From: Streptomyces pseudovenezuelae
GTDB lineage: Bacteria; Actinomycetota; Actinomycetes; Streptomycetales; Streptomycetaceae
Direction of reading: 5' to 3'
DNA: 64,000 bases
NCBI RefSeq assembly: GCF_001513955.1
Contig: NZ_KQ948154.1
Span: forward strand, 1-64,000
In this document: positions 1 to 7,696 of the stretch, one piece after another
How positions within the stretch are numbered: the first letter of the stretch is position 1
How the letters are laid out: every line of letters starts with the position of its first letter
Notes under the pieces: generated by a model
The model's input: the letters and a program-made list of their open reading frames with translations, nothing else
The model's database searches: none
Told to the model about the DNA's origin: nothing
Program-made: the position numbers and the translations under genes

Positions 1-4
1 GGCT

Positions 5-31
5 CCGACTTTATCAGAAGTTCTGAGTCGG
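5..31. repeat. Small palindrome at window edge
   Basis: TCAGAA-G-TTCTGA (14-26) is a perfect inverted repeat, flanked by CCGAC (5-9) and GTCGG (27-31), which also pair. The one-base centre suits a protein-binding palindrome better than an RNA hairpin. No gene is visible in bases 1-105, and the flanking gene lies outside the window, so its role is unknown. Confidence 0.3.
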
Positions 32-105
32 AATTCCCGCCCCCTGGAGGCTGCCCCCGGAGCACGAAGCTGCCGGGTTCCCCCTCAGGCGGAGCCGTAA
101 ACGTA

Positions 106-149
106 CTGGAGCGGGGCGCCTCGATGCAAATCGAGGCGCCCCGCTCCAG
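106..149 (-). terminator. Terminator after rnj
   Basis: A perfect 19-bp stem (106-124 with 131-149) encloses a six-base loop (TGCAAA) about 30 bases past the rnj stop codon on the minus strand. There is no long T-run, as is usual in Streptomyces, where strong GC-rich hairpins suffice. Confidence 0.85.
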
Positions 150-178
150 GTTCACTCGGACGGTTGTCCGACGGTCCG

Positions 179-1864
179 TCAGACCTCCACGACCACAGGG
201 AGGATCATCGGCCTGCGGCGATACGTGTCGGAGACCCACTTGCCCAGGGTCCGCCGCACCAGCTGTTGCAGCTGGTGGGGCTCGACCACACCGTCCTGCG
301 CCGAGCGCTCGAGTACCTCGGTGACCCTCGGGATCACGTCGGCGAAGGCCGAGTCCTCGATGCCGGAGCCGCGTGCCTGGATGTGCGGGCCACCCGTGAT
401 CTTGCCGGTGGACGAGTCGACGACCAGGAAGACCGAGATGATGCCCTCGTCGCCGAGGATCTTGCGGTCCTTGAGGGCCGGCTCACCGACATCGCCGACC
501 GAGAGGCCGTCGACGTAGACGTACCCCGCCTGGACCTTGCCCGCGATCTTCGCCTTGCCCTCGACGAGGTCGACGACCACGCCGTCCTCCGCGATGACGA
601 TGCGGTCGTGCGGGACACCGGTCAGGGCGCCGAGCTCGGCGTTGGCGCGCAGGTGGCGCCATTCACCGTGGACCGGCATCAGGTTCTTCGGCCGGCAGAT
701 GTTGTAGAAGTACAGGAGCTCGCCCGCGGACGCGTGGCCCGAGACGTGCACCTTGGCGTTGCCCTTGTGGACGACGTTGGCGCCCCAGCGGGTCAGGCCG
801 TTGATCACGCGGTAGACCGCGTTCTCGTTCCCCGGGATCAGCGAGGACGCGAGGATGACGGTGTCGCCCTGGACGATCCGGATCTGGTGGTCGCGGTTGG
901 CCATGCGGGACAGGGCGGCCATCGGTTCGCCCTGCGAGCCCGTGCAGACCAGCACCACCTCGTGGTCCGGGAGGTCGTCGAGCGTCTTGACGTCGACCAC
1001 CAGGCCCGGGGGGACCTTCAGATAGCCGAGGTCGCGCGCGATGCCCATGTTGCGGACCATCGAGCGGCCGACGAAGGCGACCCGGCGGCCGTATTCGTGG
1101 GCCGCGTCCAGGATCTGCTGGATGCGGTGGATGTGGCTGGCGAAGCTCGCCACGATGATCCGCTTGCGGGCGTTGCCGAAGACCTGCCGCAGGACGTTCG
1201 AGATGTCCTTCTCGGGCGGGACGAAGCCCGGGACCTCGGCGTTCGTCGAGTCGGAGAGGAGAAGGTCGATGCCCTCCTCGCTCAGCCGCGCGAACGCGTG
1301 CAGGTCCGTGAGACGGCCGTCCAGCGGGAGCTGGTCCATCTTGAAGTCGCCCGTGTGGACCACCATGCCGGCGGGCGTGCGGATGGCGACCGCGAGGGCG
1401 TCGGGGATGGAGTGGTTGACCGCCACGAACTCGCAGTCGAAGGGGCCGATGCGCTCGCGGTGTCCCTCCGCCACCTCAAGGGTGTACGGGCGGATGCGGT
1501 GCTCCTGGAGCTTCGCCTCGATGAGTGCGAGGGTCAGCTTGGAGCCGATGAGCGGGATGTCCGGCTTCTCGCGGAGGAGGTAGGGGACACCACCGATGTG
1601 GTCCTCGTGACCATGGGTGAGGACGATGCCCTCGATGTCGTCGAGGCGGTCCCTGACGGACGAGAAGTCCGGCAGGATCAGGTCGATTCCGGGCTGTTCC
1701 TCTTCGGGGAACAGCACGCCGCAGTCGACGATCAGCAGGCGGCCGCCGTATTCGAAGACCGTCATGTTTCGGCCGATCTCGCCGAGACCGCCGAGTGGGG
1801 TGACCCGCAGGCCGCCCTCGGGAAGCGGCGGGGGCGGGGCCAGTTCGGGATGCGGATGACTCAA
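179..1864 (-). CDS. rnj: Ribonuclease J
   Basis: RNase J is a metallo-beta-lactamase/beta-CASP enzyme with endonuclease and 5'-3' exonuclease activity in mRNA decay and rRNA maturation. The protein has 561 residues, normal for the family. The zinc motif HGHEDH is at residues 84-89, and further metal-site motifs (VNHSIPD, HTGDFK, SGHAS) follow in family order. The TTG at 1864 is chosen as start because GAGGAG sits six bases upstream and the protein then begins LSHPHPEL. An in-frame extension to 1957 lacks family similarity. It follows dapA on the same strand after 153 bases. Nothing looks broken. Confidence 0.96.
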   Translation of the reverse strand: MSHPHPELAPPPPLPEGGLRVTPLGGLGEIGRNMTVFEYGGRLLIVDCGVLFPEEEQPGIDLILPDFSSVRDRLDDIEGIVLTHGHEDHIGGVPYLLREKPDIPLIGSKLTLALIEAKLQEHRIRPYTLEVAEGHRERIGPFDCEFVAVNHSIPDALAVAIRTPAGMVVHTGDFKMDQLPLDGRLTDLHAFARLSEEGIDLLLSDSTNAEVPGFVPPEKDISNVLRQVFGNARKRIIVASFASHIHRIQQILDAAHEYGRRVAFVGRSMVRNMGIARDLGYLKVPPGLVVDVKTLDDLPDHEVVLVCTGSQGEPMAALSRMANRDHQIRIVQGDTVILASSLIPGNENAVYRVINGLTRWGANVVHKGNAKVHVSGHASAGELLYFYNICRPKNLMPVHGEWRHLRANAELGALTGVPHDRIVIAEDGVVVDLVEGKAKIAGKVQAGYVYVDGLSVGDVGEPALKDRKILGDEGIISVFLVVDSSTGKITGGPHIQARGSGIEDSAFADVIPRVTEVLERSAQDGVVEPHQLQQLVRRTLGKWVSDTYRRRPMILPVVVEV

Positions 1865-2017
1865 AAGACTCTCCTCACCACGCACGCCACGTACCGGTGG
1901 GGCACGTGGCGCGCGTGACGTTCGTGCGTGTAGCAGTTGTCGTTGTGGTGCGGGCACCGGTGGCCCGCCTATTCAGTTGTTGAGTCTGGTTGCGCGCCGG
2001 GCGCGCGAAGTCTGGTG

Positions 2018-2917
2018 CTAGAGCTGTACCCCGCCGGCGGCAAGATCGATCTTGAGCTGCCCGATCTCTTCGGGCGAGAGCTCCACCATGGGGGCGCGCA
2101 GGGGCCCCGCGGGGAGGCCCTGGAGGGTGAGCGCCGCCTTGGTGGTCATCACGCCCTGGGTGCGGAACATGCCCGTGTAGACGGGGAGGAGCTTCTGGTG
2201 GATCTCGGTGGCCTTCTGTACGTCACCCGAGATGAACGCCTCGACCAGGGCGCGCAGGTCCGGGGTGACCACGTGGCCGACGACCGAGACGAAACCGACC
2301 GCGCCCACGGAGAGCAGCGGAAGGTTCAGCATGTCGTCGCCGGAGTACCAGGCGAGGCCGGAGCGGGCGATGGCCCAGCTGGCGCGGCCGAGGTCGCCCT
2401 TGGCGTCCTTGTTGGCGACGATCCGCGGGTGCTCGGCGAGCCGGACCAGCGTCTCGGTGCTGATCGGGACGCCGCTGCGGCCCGGGATGTCGTAGAGCAT
2501 GACGGGCAGCTCGGCGGCGTCGGCGACGGCCTTGAAGTGCCGGTACAGGCCCTCCTGTGGGGGCTTGTTGTAGTACGGCGTCACGATCAGGAGGCCGTGG
2601 GCGCCGACCTGCTCGGCGGCCCGGGCCAGCTCGATGCTGTGGCGGGTGTCGTTGGTGCCGACGCCGGCGATGACGTGGGCGCGGTCGCCGACCGCCTCCA
2701 GTACGGCTCGTACGAGGTCCGATTTCTCCGTGTCACCGGTGGTGGGCGACTCGCCGGTGGTGCCGTTGATGATCAGGCCGTCGTTGCCTGCGTCCACCAG
2801 GTGGGTGGCGAGCCGCTGTGCGCCGTCGAGGTCGAGTGCGCCGTCCGCCGTGAAGGGCGTGACCATGGCGGTGAGGACCCGCCCGAAGGGGGTCTGCGGA
2901 GTGGAGGTCGGAGCCAT
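2018..2917 (-). CDS. dapA: 4-hydroxy-tetrahydrodipicolinate synthase
   Basis: This enzyme condenses pyruvate with aspartate semialdehyde, the first committed step to lysine and diaminopimelate for peptidoglycan. It is 299 residues and TIM-barrel-like throughout. Family landmarks are GTTGES (52-57, substrate site), YDIPGRSG with the proton-relay Tyr142, and the Schiff-base Lys170 in ANKDAKGD. The ATG at 2917 fits homologues best. A GTG nine bases upstream (2926) is an alternative, and neither has a strong ribosome site. thyX lies upstream and rnj downstream on the same strand. dapB is only 3 kb away but in another operon. Confidence 0.95.
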   Translation of the reverse strand: MAPTSTPQTPFGRVLTAMVTPFTADGALDLDGAQRLATHLVDAGNDGLIINGTTGESPTTGDTEKSDLVRAVLEAVGDRAHVIAGVGTNDTRHSIELARAAEQVGAHGLLIVTPYYNKPPQEGLYRHFKAVADAAELPVMLYDIPGRSGVPISTETLVRLAEHPRIVANKDAKGDLGRASWAIARSGLAWYSGDDMLNLPLLSVGAVGFVSVVGHVVTPDLRALVEAFISGDVQKATEIHQKLLPVYTGMFRTQGVMTTKAALTLQGLPAGPLRAPMVELSPEEIGQLKIDLAAGGVQL

Positions 2918-2940
2918 GGGTAACACGCTACTCGTTGCGC

Positions 2941-2957
2941 AGGGCAGGGTCTGCCCT
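2941..2957. promoter_or_regulatory. Short hairpin in the dapA leader
   Basis: AGGGCAG-GGT-CTGCCCT forms a 7-bp stem 24 bases upstream of the dapA start. It could be an operator or a 5'-UTR hairpin. No known lysine riboswitch architecture is recognisable here. Confidence 0.3.
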
Positions 2958-2991
2958 AGGGGGACCGGGAAAAGTCAGGACAAATGCGGAG

Positions 2992-3029
2992 CCCGGCACT
3001 GCCTGCTCGGGGGTTCAAGCAGTGCCGGG
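2992..3029 (-). terminator. Terminator between thyX and dapA
   Basis: An 11-bp perfect stem (CCCGGCACTGC at 2992-3002 with 3019-3029) lies 100 bases beyond the thyX stop on the minus strand. It implies that dapA-rnj has its own promoter in the 75 bases between this hairpin and dapA. Confidence 0.7.
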
Positions 3030-3129
3030 TCCGTTTGATCAGGCTAGATGAACTTCTCCAAATGCCGCAATACGGACACTTCGCGAGGTGGACCCGCACA
3101 TCTGTGCCCCGCGGGGAAACAGGCGTCCG

Positions 3130-3870
3130 TTACGGCGCCACACGGCCGTTCGCGTTGAAGGCCGCGTAGGTGAGCGGCATGAGCCTGGCCCACTCCGCCT
3201 CCATCTTCTCGCCGACCATCTCGATCTCCCGCTGCGGGAAGGACGGCACCTTCGCCTGCTCGTGCTGGGTGCGCAGTCCGAGGAAGTGCATGAGCGAGCG
3301 GGCGTTGCAGGTGGCGTACATCGAGGAGAACAGTCCGACGGGCAGGACCGAACGGGCGACCTCGCGGGCCACGCCCTGCGCGAGCATCTCCTGGTAGGCC
3401 CGGTACGCCTGGCGGTACGACTCCTCCATGGCGTGCGCGACGGACTCGTGCTGCTCCGGGGTGCCCTCGACGAAGACGTACTTGCCCGGACGGCCCTGCT
3501 GGACGAGCTTGCGGTCGGTTCCGGGGACGTAGAAGACGGGCTGCAGCTCCCGGTAGCGGCCGGACTCCTCGTTGTACGACCAGCCCACGCGGTGCCGCAT
3601 GAACTCGCGGAAGACGAGGATCGGGGCGCTGATGAAGAAGGTCATGGAGTTGTGCTCGAACGGGCTGCCGTGCCGGTCCCGCATGAGGTAGTTGATCAGG
3701 CCCTTGGAGCGCTCGGGGTCCTTGTTCAGCTCGTCCAGGGACTGCTCTCCGACGGTCGACACCCGGGCGGCGAACAGCACGTCGGAGTCGGCCGCGCTGT
3801 GCTTGACCAGTTCGACGGTGACGTCGTCGCGCAGCTCGATCTTGAAATCGTCGTCGGGGGTGGGGGTCAC
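3130..3870 (-). CDS. thyX: Flavin-dependent thymidylate synthase
   Basis: ThyX makes dTMP from dUMP using methylene-tetrahydrofolate, FAD and NADPH. The protein is 246 residues, typical for the family. The signature RHR starts at residue 92 and continues into S-x-NEESGRY, the ThyX motif that binds FAD and dUMP. The GTG at 3870 is preferred: GGAAGGA lies 11 bases upstream, and the 19-residue extension to 3927 is low-complexity. It is divergent from the small plus-strand gene at 4046, and its message probably ends at the hairpin at 2992-3029. Confidence 0.95.
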   Translation of the reverse strand: MTPTPDDDFKIELRDDVTVELVKHSAADSDVLFAARVSTVGEQSLDELNKDPERSKGLINYLMRDRHGSPFEHNSMTFFISAPILVFREFMRHRVGWSYNEESGRYRELQPVFYVPGTDRKLVQQGRPGKYVFVEGTPEQHESVAHAMEESYRQAYRAYQEMLAQGVAREVARSVLPVGLFSSMYATCNARSLMHFLGLRTQHEQAKVPSFPQREIEMVGEKMEAEWARLMPLTYAAFNANGRVAP

Positions 3871-4045
3871 GGTTCGGGGGGTCCTTCCCAGGTCGTTCGG
3901 TGGCGACGCCACTCTACGGCCCGCCAAACGGGACTTTCAGTGTCGTGACCGAGTTAAGTCGCCGAAACCGGGCACCTTTTGCGGCAACCGCTCGTCTGTA
4001 CAGACAGCAGTGATTCGTTCGATCCCCGAAGGGAGACGTACCCCC

Positions 4046-4288
4046 ATGCTGTTGCGTCGGCGCGAACCCGTTCCGTTCGCCTTTGTCGCCGAAGCCGACA
4101 GGTTCCGCAGCAATGTCACTCCTCCGCCCCGTGAGCGGGCGTCCGCCGGTGAGACGGCCGGGCGCTGGCTGGTGGGGCTCACCATCGTCGCCGGGCTCGT
4201 GGGCTCCCTGGTCCTCGGGATGCCGGCCCTGTCGCAGGATCAGGCGCCCTCGCAGACACAGCAGTCCCAGGCTTCTCAGGGACACTGA
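4046..4288 (+). CDS. Small single-pass membrane protein
   Basis: An 80-residue protein with a charged N-terminus (LLRRRE), one hydrophobic segment at about residues 42-60 and a Gln/Ser-rich tail, so probably a single-pass membrane protein. GGGAG lies ten bases before the ATG. It is divergent from thyX and 121 bases upstream of the next membrane gene. No family was recognised and no function is proposed. Confidence 0.65.
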   Translation: MLLRRREPVPFAFVAEADRFRSNVTPPPRERASAGETAGRWLVGLTIVAGLVGSLVLGMPALSQDQAPSQTQQSQASQGH

Positions 4289-4409
4289 CACTCCCCCACC
4301 GCCGAATGGCGTGAGAGGGACCCCCGTCGGCCCCCGAAGGTGGCTCGCGGGGACAGCGGCGGATAGCCTCACCGGCACAGCCCACGCATGGATCGAGTGA
4401 GGACCCGCC

Positions 4410-4964
4410 GTGCCCCTGCCCTTCCTGACGGCCGACCGCGCATTCGAGACGACGGACGACGTCGCGCTGCCGTTCGACAACCGCGACCACTGGCGGCGCC
4501 CCTACCGGCCCGGTCCGTGGCGGGTGGGCGTGGCGGCGATCCTTCTCCTGCTCGCCTCGTACGTGCTGTTCGCCGCGGTGATCATCGCGCTGACCGGCTC
4601 GCCGTCCGAGGCCGCGGTGGTGTTCGGCATCGCGGTGCTCGTCATCCTGGGCGCGCTGCGGCTGCTGCGCATGGGTGTGTGGGTGTGCGGCCGAGGGGTG
4701 CGACGGGTGGGCTTCCTGATCACCCGTACGGTCTCCTGGGAGCAGGTCGTCGCCGTGCGGACGGCACAGCAGCCGGTGCGCTGGCTCGGACTGCCGCGCA
4801 CGGTGCAGGGCCAGGCCCTGACCCTCGTACGGCAGGGGCGAGCACCGGAGGACCCGCAGCCGCTGCTGACCACGCACAACGCGGACTTCCTCGGGCGTGG
4901 CCCGGCCTTCGACCGGGCCGCGGACGCGGTGGAGGCCTGGGCCTCGGAGTACGCGCGGGGCTGA
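4410..4964 (+). CDS. Predicted membrane protein, PH-like fold
   Basis: A 184-residue protein with two hydrophobic helices (about 38-62 and 68-88) followed by a soluble C-terminal half. The WEQVVAVR segment after the helices resembles the bacterial PH-like proteins common in actinobacteria, though this is only a fold-level guess. The GTG start has GAGGAC six bases upstream. It is convergent with the TPR-like gene at 5066, and a strong bidirectional hairpin separates them. Confidence 0.8.
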   Translation: MPLPFLTADRAFETTDDVALPFDNRDHWRRPYRPGPWRVGVAAILLLLASYVLFAAVIIALTGSPSEAAVVFGIAVLVILGALRLLRMGVWVCGRGVRRVGFLITRTVSWEQVVAVRTAQQPVRWLGLPRTVQGQALTLVRQGRAPEDPQPLLTTHNADFLGRGPAFDRAADAVEAWASEYARG

Positions 4965-4983
4965 CCCGCCGGGGACAGACGAA

Positions 4984-5019
4984 GAAGGGGGCCGGTCCGC
5001 ATCAGGACCGGCCCCCTTC
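4984..5019. terminator. Bidirectional terminator
   Basis: A perfect 15-bp stem (4984-4998 with 5005-5019), six-base loop, between two convergent genes. It reads GAAGGGGGCCGG on one arm and would serve both strands. Confidence 0.85.
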
Positions 5020-5062
5020 GACATGCCGGGACTTCGACGTGCCGGGACTTCGACGTGCCGGG
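5015..5062. repeat. Three tandem 16-bp repeats
   Basis: Three consecutive 16-base units, ACTTCGACGTGCCGGG with one variant base or two in the first copy (5015-5030, 5031-5046, 5047-5062), begin inside the terminator arm and end just before the stop of the next minus-strand gene. Confidence 0.75.
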
Positions 5063-5065
5063 ACC

Positions 5066-5521
5066 TCAGAGGTGCTGGACGGGTCTGCCGTCGTGCAGCG
5101 CTATCGCGCGCTGCATGGCCTTGCGGGCACGGGGGGTGTCGCGGGCGTCGTGATAGGCCACCGCGAGCCGGAACCAGCTGCGCCAGTCGTCGGGGGCCGT
5201 CTCCGTCTCGGCCTTGCGCCGGGCGAAGACCTCGTCGGCGGAGTCGCGGTCGATCCGGCCGCCGGGCGTGCGCTTGAGCTCGTCGACGGGCAGGCCGCCC
5301 TCGGCGTCGAGTTCGGCGGCCAGCGCGTTGGCCCGGCGGACGAACTGGGTGTTCTTCCACAGGAACCACAGGCCGATCACCGGCAGGATCAGCACCGCGA
5401 CGCCGAAGGTGACGGTGATGAGCGTGCCGGACTGGATCAGCATGACGCCGCGGCTGCCGACCAGGACGAAGTAGAAGACCAGGACGGCGGCCGTGACGGC
5501 GTAGGACAGCTTGGCGCGCAT
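5066..5521 (-). CDS. Membrane protein with TPR-like tail
   Basis: A 151-residue protein with two N-terminal membrane helices (about 5-25 and 33-55) and a soluble tail containing a TPR-like pair of helices (WRSWFRLAVAYHDARD, then RKAMQRAIAL). Its ATG shares the last base of the dapB stop (TGATG), so translation is probably coupled to dapB. It is last in the pnp-M16-dapB run and is followed by a strong terminator. The specific function is unknown; a scaffold role would fit a TPR fold. Confidence 0.85.
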   Translation of the reverse strand: MRAKLSYAVTAAVLVFYFVLVGSRGVMLIQSGTLITVTFGVAVLILPVIGLWFLWKNTQFVRRANALAAELDAEGGLPVDELKRTPGGRIDRDSADEVFARRKAETETAPDDWRSWFRLAVAYHDARDTPRARKAMQRAIALHDGRPVQHL

Positions 5522-6273
5522 CAGCCCAGGTCCAGGAAGTTCTCCAGGCCGAAGGTCAGGCCCGGGGTCGTGACCACGCGGCGGGCGCCGAGCAGGATGC
5601 CCGGCATGAAGCTGCTGTGGTGCAGTGAGTCGTGCCGGACCGTCAGGGTCTCGCCCTCGCCGCCGAGCAGGACCTCCTGGTGGGCGAGCAGACCGCGCAG
5701 GCGGACGGCGTGGACGGGGATCCCGTCGACGTCCGCGCCGCGCGCCCCGGCGAGGGCCGTCTCCGTGGCGTCCGGCGCGGGTGCCGTGCCCGCCGCGCGC
5801 CGGGCCTCGGCGATGAGTTGGGCGGTGCGCGTGGCGGTGCCGGACGGGGCGTCGACCTTCTTCGGGTGGTGCAGCTCGACGACCTCGACGGACTCGAAGT
5901 AGGGCGCGGCGATCTGCGCGAACTTCATGGTGAGGACGGCCCCGATGGAGAAGTTGGGCGCGATGAGCACGCCCGTCCGGGGGGACCCGGCCAGCCAGCC
6001 GTTCAGCTGGGCGAGGCGCTCGTCGGTCCAGCCCGTCGTACCGACGACGGCGTGGATGCCGTGGCCGACGCAGTACTCGAGGTTGTCCATCACCGAGGCG
6101 GGCGTGGTCAGTTCGACGGCGACCTGGGCGCCGGTCTCGGCCAGGGTCTCCAGCTTGTCGCCCCGGCCGAGGGCGGCCACCAGCTCCATGTCCTCGGCGG
6201 CTTCGACGGCCTTGACCGCCTCGGCACCGATCCGGCCCTTGGCTCCGAGGACGGCCACGCGCAGCTTGCTCAT
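5521..6273 (-). CDS. dapB: 4-hydroxy-tetrahydrodipicolinate reductase
   Basis: DapB reduces the DapA product with NAD(P)H in lysine/diaminopimelate synthesis. The 250-residue protein has the Rossmann motif GAKGRIG (10-16), the catalytic HHPKK (135-139) and the substrate loop DAPSGT (141-146). The GAKGRIG form of the glycine motif is typical of actinobacteria. AAGGAAG precedes the ATG. It lies 43 bases after the M16 peptidase gene and is coupled by TGATG to the gene at 5066. Confidence 0.96.
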   Translation of the reverse strand: MSKLRVAVLGAKGRIGAEAVKAVEAAEDMELVAALGRGDKLETLAETGAQVAVELTTPASVMDNLEYCVGHGIHAVVGTTGWTDERLAQLNGWLAGSPRTGVLIAPNFSIGAVLTMKFAQIAAPYFESVEVVELHHPKKVDAPSGTATRTAQLIAEARRAAGTAPAPDATETALAGARGADVDGIPVHAVRLRGLLAHQEVLLGGEGETLTVRHDSLHHSSFMPGILLGARRVVTTPGLTFGLENFLDLG

Positions 6274-6316
6274 TGTCTTGCTTCCTTAACCGACTTGACC
6301 GGCTTGGCCGGGTTGA

Positions 6317-7696
6317 TTAGGCCACGGCCTCGTGCAGTCGGGCCGCCTGCTTGTCCTTCAGCGGGCCGATGACCGACAGCGACGGGCGCCGTCCCAGGAT
6401 CTCGCGGGCGACCGCGCGGACGTCGTCCGGGGTGACCGACGCGATGCGGGTCAGCATGTCGTCGACGGACATCTGCTCGCCCCAGCACAGCTCGCTCTTG
6501 CCGATGCGGTTCATCAGCGCGCCGGTGTCCTCCAGGCCCAGGACCGTGGAGCCCCGCAGCTGGCCGATGGCACGGCCGATCTCGTCGTCCGTCAGACCGT
6601 GTTCGGCGACCTGGTCGAGCTCGTCGCGGCAGATCTTCAGCACGTCGTGGACCTGCGAGGGCCGGCAGCCGGCGTACACGCCGAACAGACCGCAGTCGGC
6701 GAAGCCGGAGGTGTACGAGTAGACGCTGTACGCCAGTCCGCGCTTCTCCCTGACCTCCTGGAAGAGGCGGGACGACATGCCGCCGCCGAGCGCGGTGTTC
6801 AGCACGCCGAGGGCCCAGCGGCGGTCGTCGGTACGGGCGAGGCCGGGCATGCCGAGGACGACGTGGGCCTGTTCGGTCTTGCGGCCGATCAGCTCGACGC
6901 GGCCCGCGGTGCGCAGGGCGCGCCTGCCGTCGCGCGGGGCGATGGGCGCGGCGTCGCGGCTCTTGAGGGCGCCGGCCTTCTCGAAGGCGGCGCGGACCTG
7001 TCGTACGACCTTGTCGTGGTCGACGTTGCCCGCGGCCGCGACGACGAGATGCGTCGGGTCGTAGTGCTTCTTGTAGAAGCGGCGGATGCGGTCGGCGGTG
7101 AGGGCGTTGACGGTGTCGACCGTGCCGAGGACCGGGCGGCCGAGCGGGTTGTCGCCGAACATGGTGTGCGCGAACAGGTCGTGCACGCAGTCGCCCGGGT
7201 CGTCCTCGGTCATCGCGATCTCTTCGAGGATCGCGCCGCGCTCGACGTTGACGTCCTCTTCGAGGATGAGGGAGCCCGTCAGCATGTCGCAGACCACGTC
7301 GATGGCGAGCGGCAGGTCGGCGTCGAGCACCCGCGCGTAGTAGCAGGTGTACTCCTTCGCCGTGAACGCGTTCATCTCGCCGCCGACCGCGTCGATGGCG
7401 GAGGAGATGTCCAGCGCGCTCCTCTTCTGTGTGCCCTTGAAGAGGAGGTGCTCCAGGTAGTGGGTGGCGCCGTTCAGAGACGGGGTCTCGTCGCGGGAGC
7501 CGACGTGCGCCCAGATGCCGAAGGTCGCGGAGCGGACCGAGGGGAGGGTCTCGGTGACGATGCGCAGGCCACCGGGGAGGGTGGTCTTGCGGACGGTGCC
7601 GATGCCGTTCTCGCCCTTGATCAGGGTTTGGGTACGGGCGACGGCCCGCGCCTCCGAGGAGGTGCGGGCCGTCGCCTTGGAGCTACGGGACGTCAC
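6317..7696 (-). CDS. M16 family zinc metallopeptidase
   Basis: A 459-residue protein of the insulinase/mitochondrial-processing-peptidase family. The inverted zinc motif HYLEH is at 79-83, with the distal glutamate in the ERGAILEE stretch near residue 155. The second, inactive-type M16 half follows. It starts with a GTG whose GTGA overlaps the pnp stop codon, so it is translationally coupled to pnp. This pnp-M16-dapB arrangement is widespread in actinobacteria. The substrate is not known from sequence. Confidence 0.93.
   Translation of the reverse strand: MTSRSSKATARTSSEARAVARTQTLIKGENGIGTVRKTTLPGGLRIVTETLPSVRSATFGIWAHVGSRDETPSLNGATHYLEHLLFKGTQKRSALDISSAIDAVGGEMNAFTAKEYTCYYARVLDADLPLAIDVVCDMLTGSLILEEDVNVERGAILEEIAMTEDDPGDCVHDLFAHTMFGDNPLGRPVLGTVDTVNALTADRIRRFYKKHYDPTHLVVAAAGNVDHDKVVRQVRAAFEKAGALKSRDAAPIAPRDGRRALRTAGRVELIGRKTEQAHVVLGMPGLARTDDRRWALGVLNTALGGGMSSRLFQEVREKRGLAYSVYSYTSGFADCGLFGVYAGCRPSQVHDVLKICRDELDQVAEHGLTDDEIGRAIGQLRGSTVLGLEDTGALMNRIGKSELCWGEQMSVDDMLTRIASVTPDDVRAVAREILGRRPSLSVIGPLKDKQAARLHEAVA

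Noticed and set aside
164..1918. Long plus-strand frame opposite RNase J
   Set aside because: Composition typical of antisense; the minus strand encodes an unmistakable RNase J.
3009..3040. GGTTCAAG-like stretch considered as a tRNA T-loop
   Set aside because: No acceptor, D or anticodon arms can be formed around it; it is part of a terminator hairpin.
5015..5062. Tandem repeats considered as a CRISPR array
   Set aside because: Units are contiguous with no spacers, only three copies, and no cas genes nearby.
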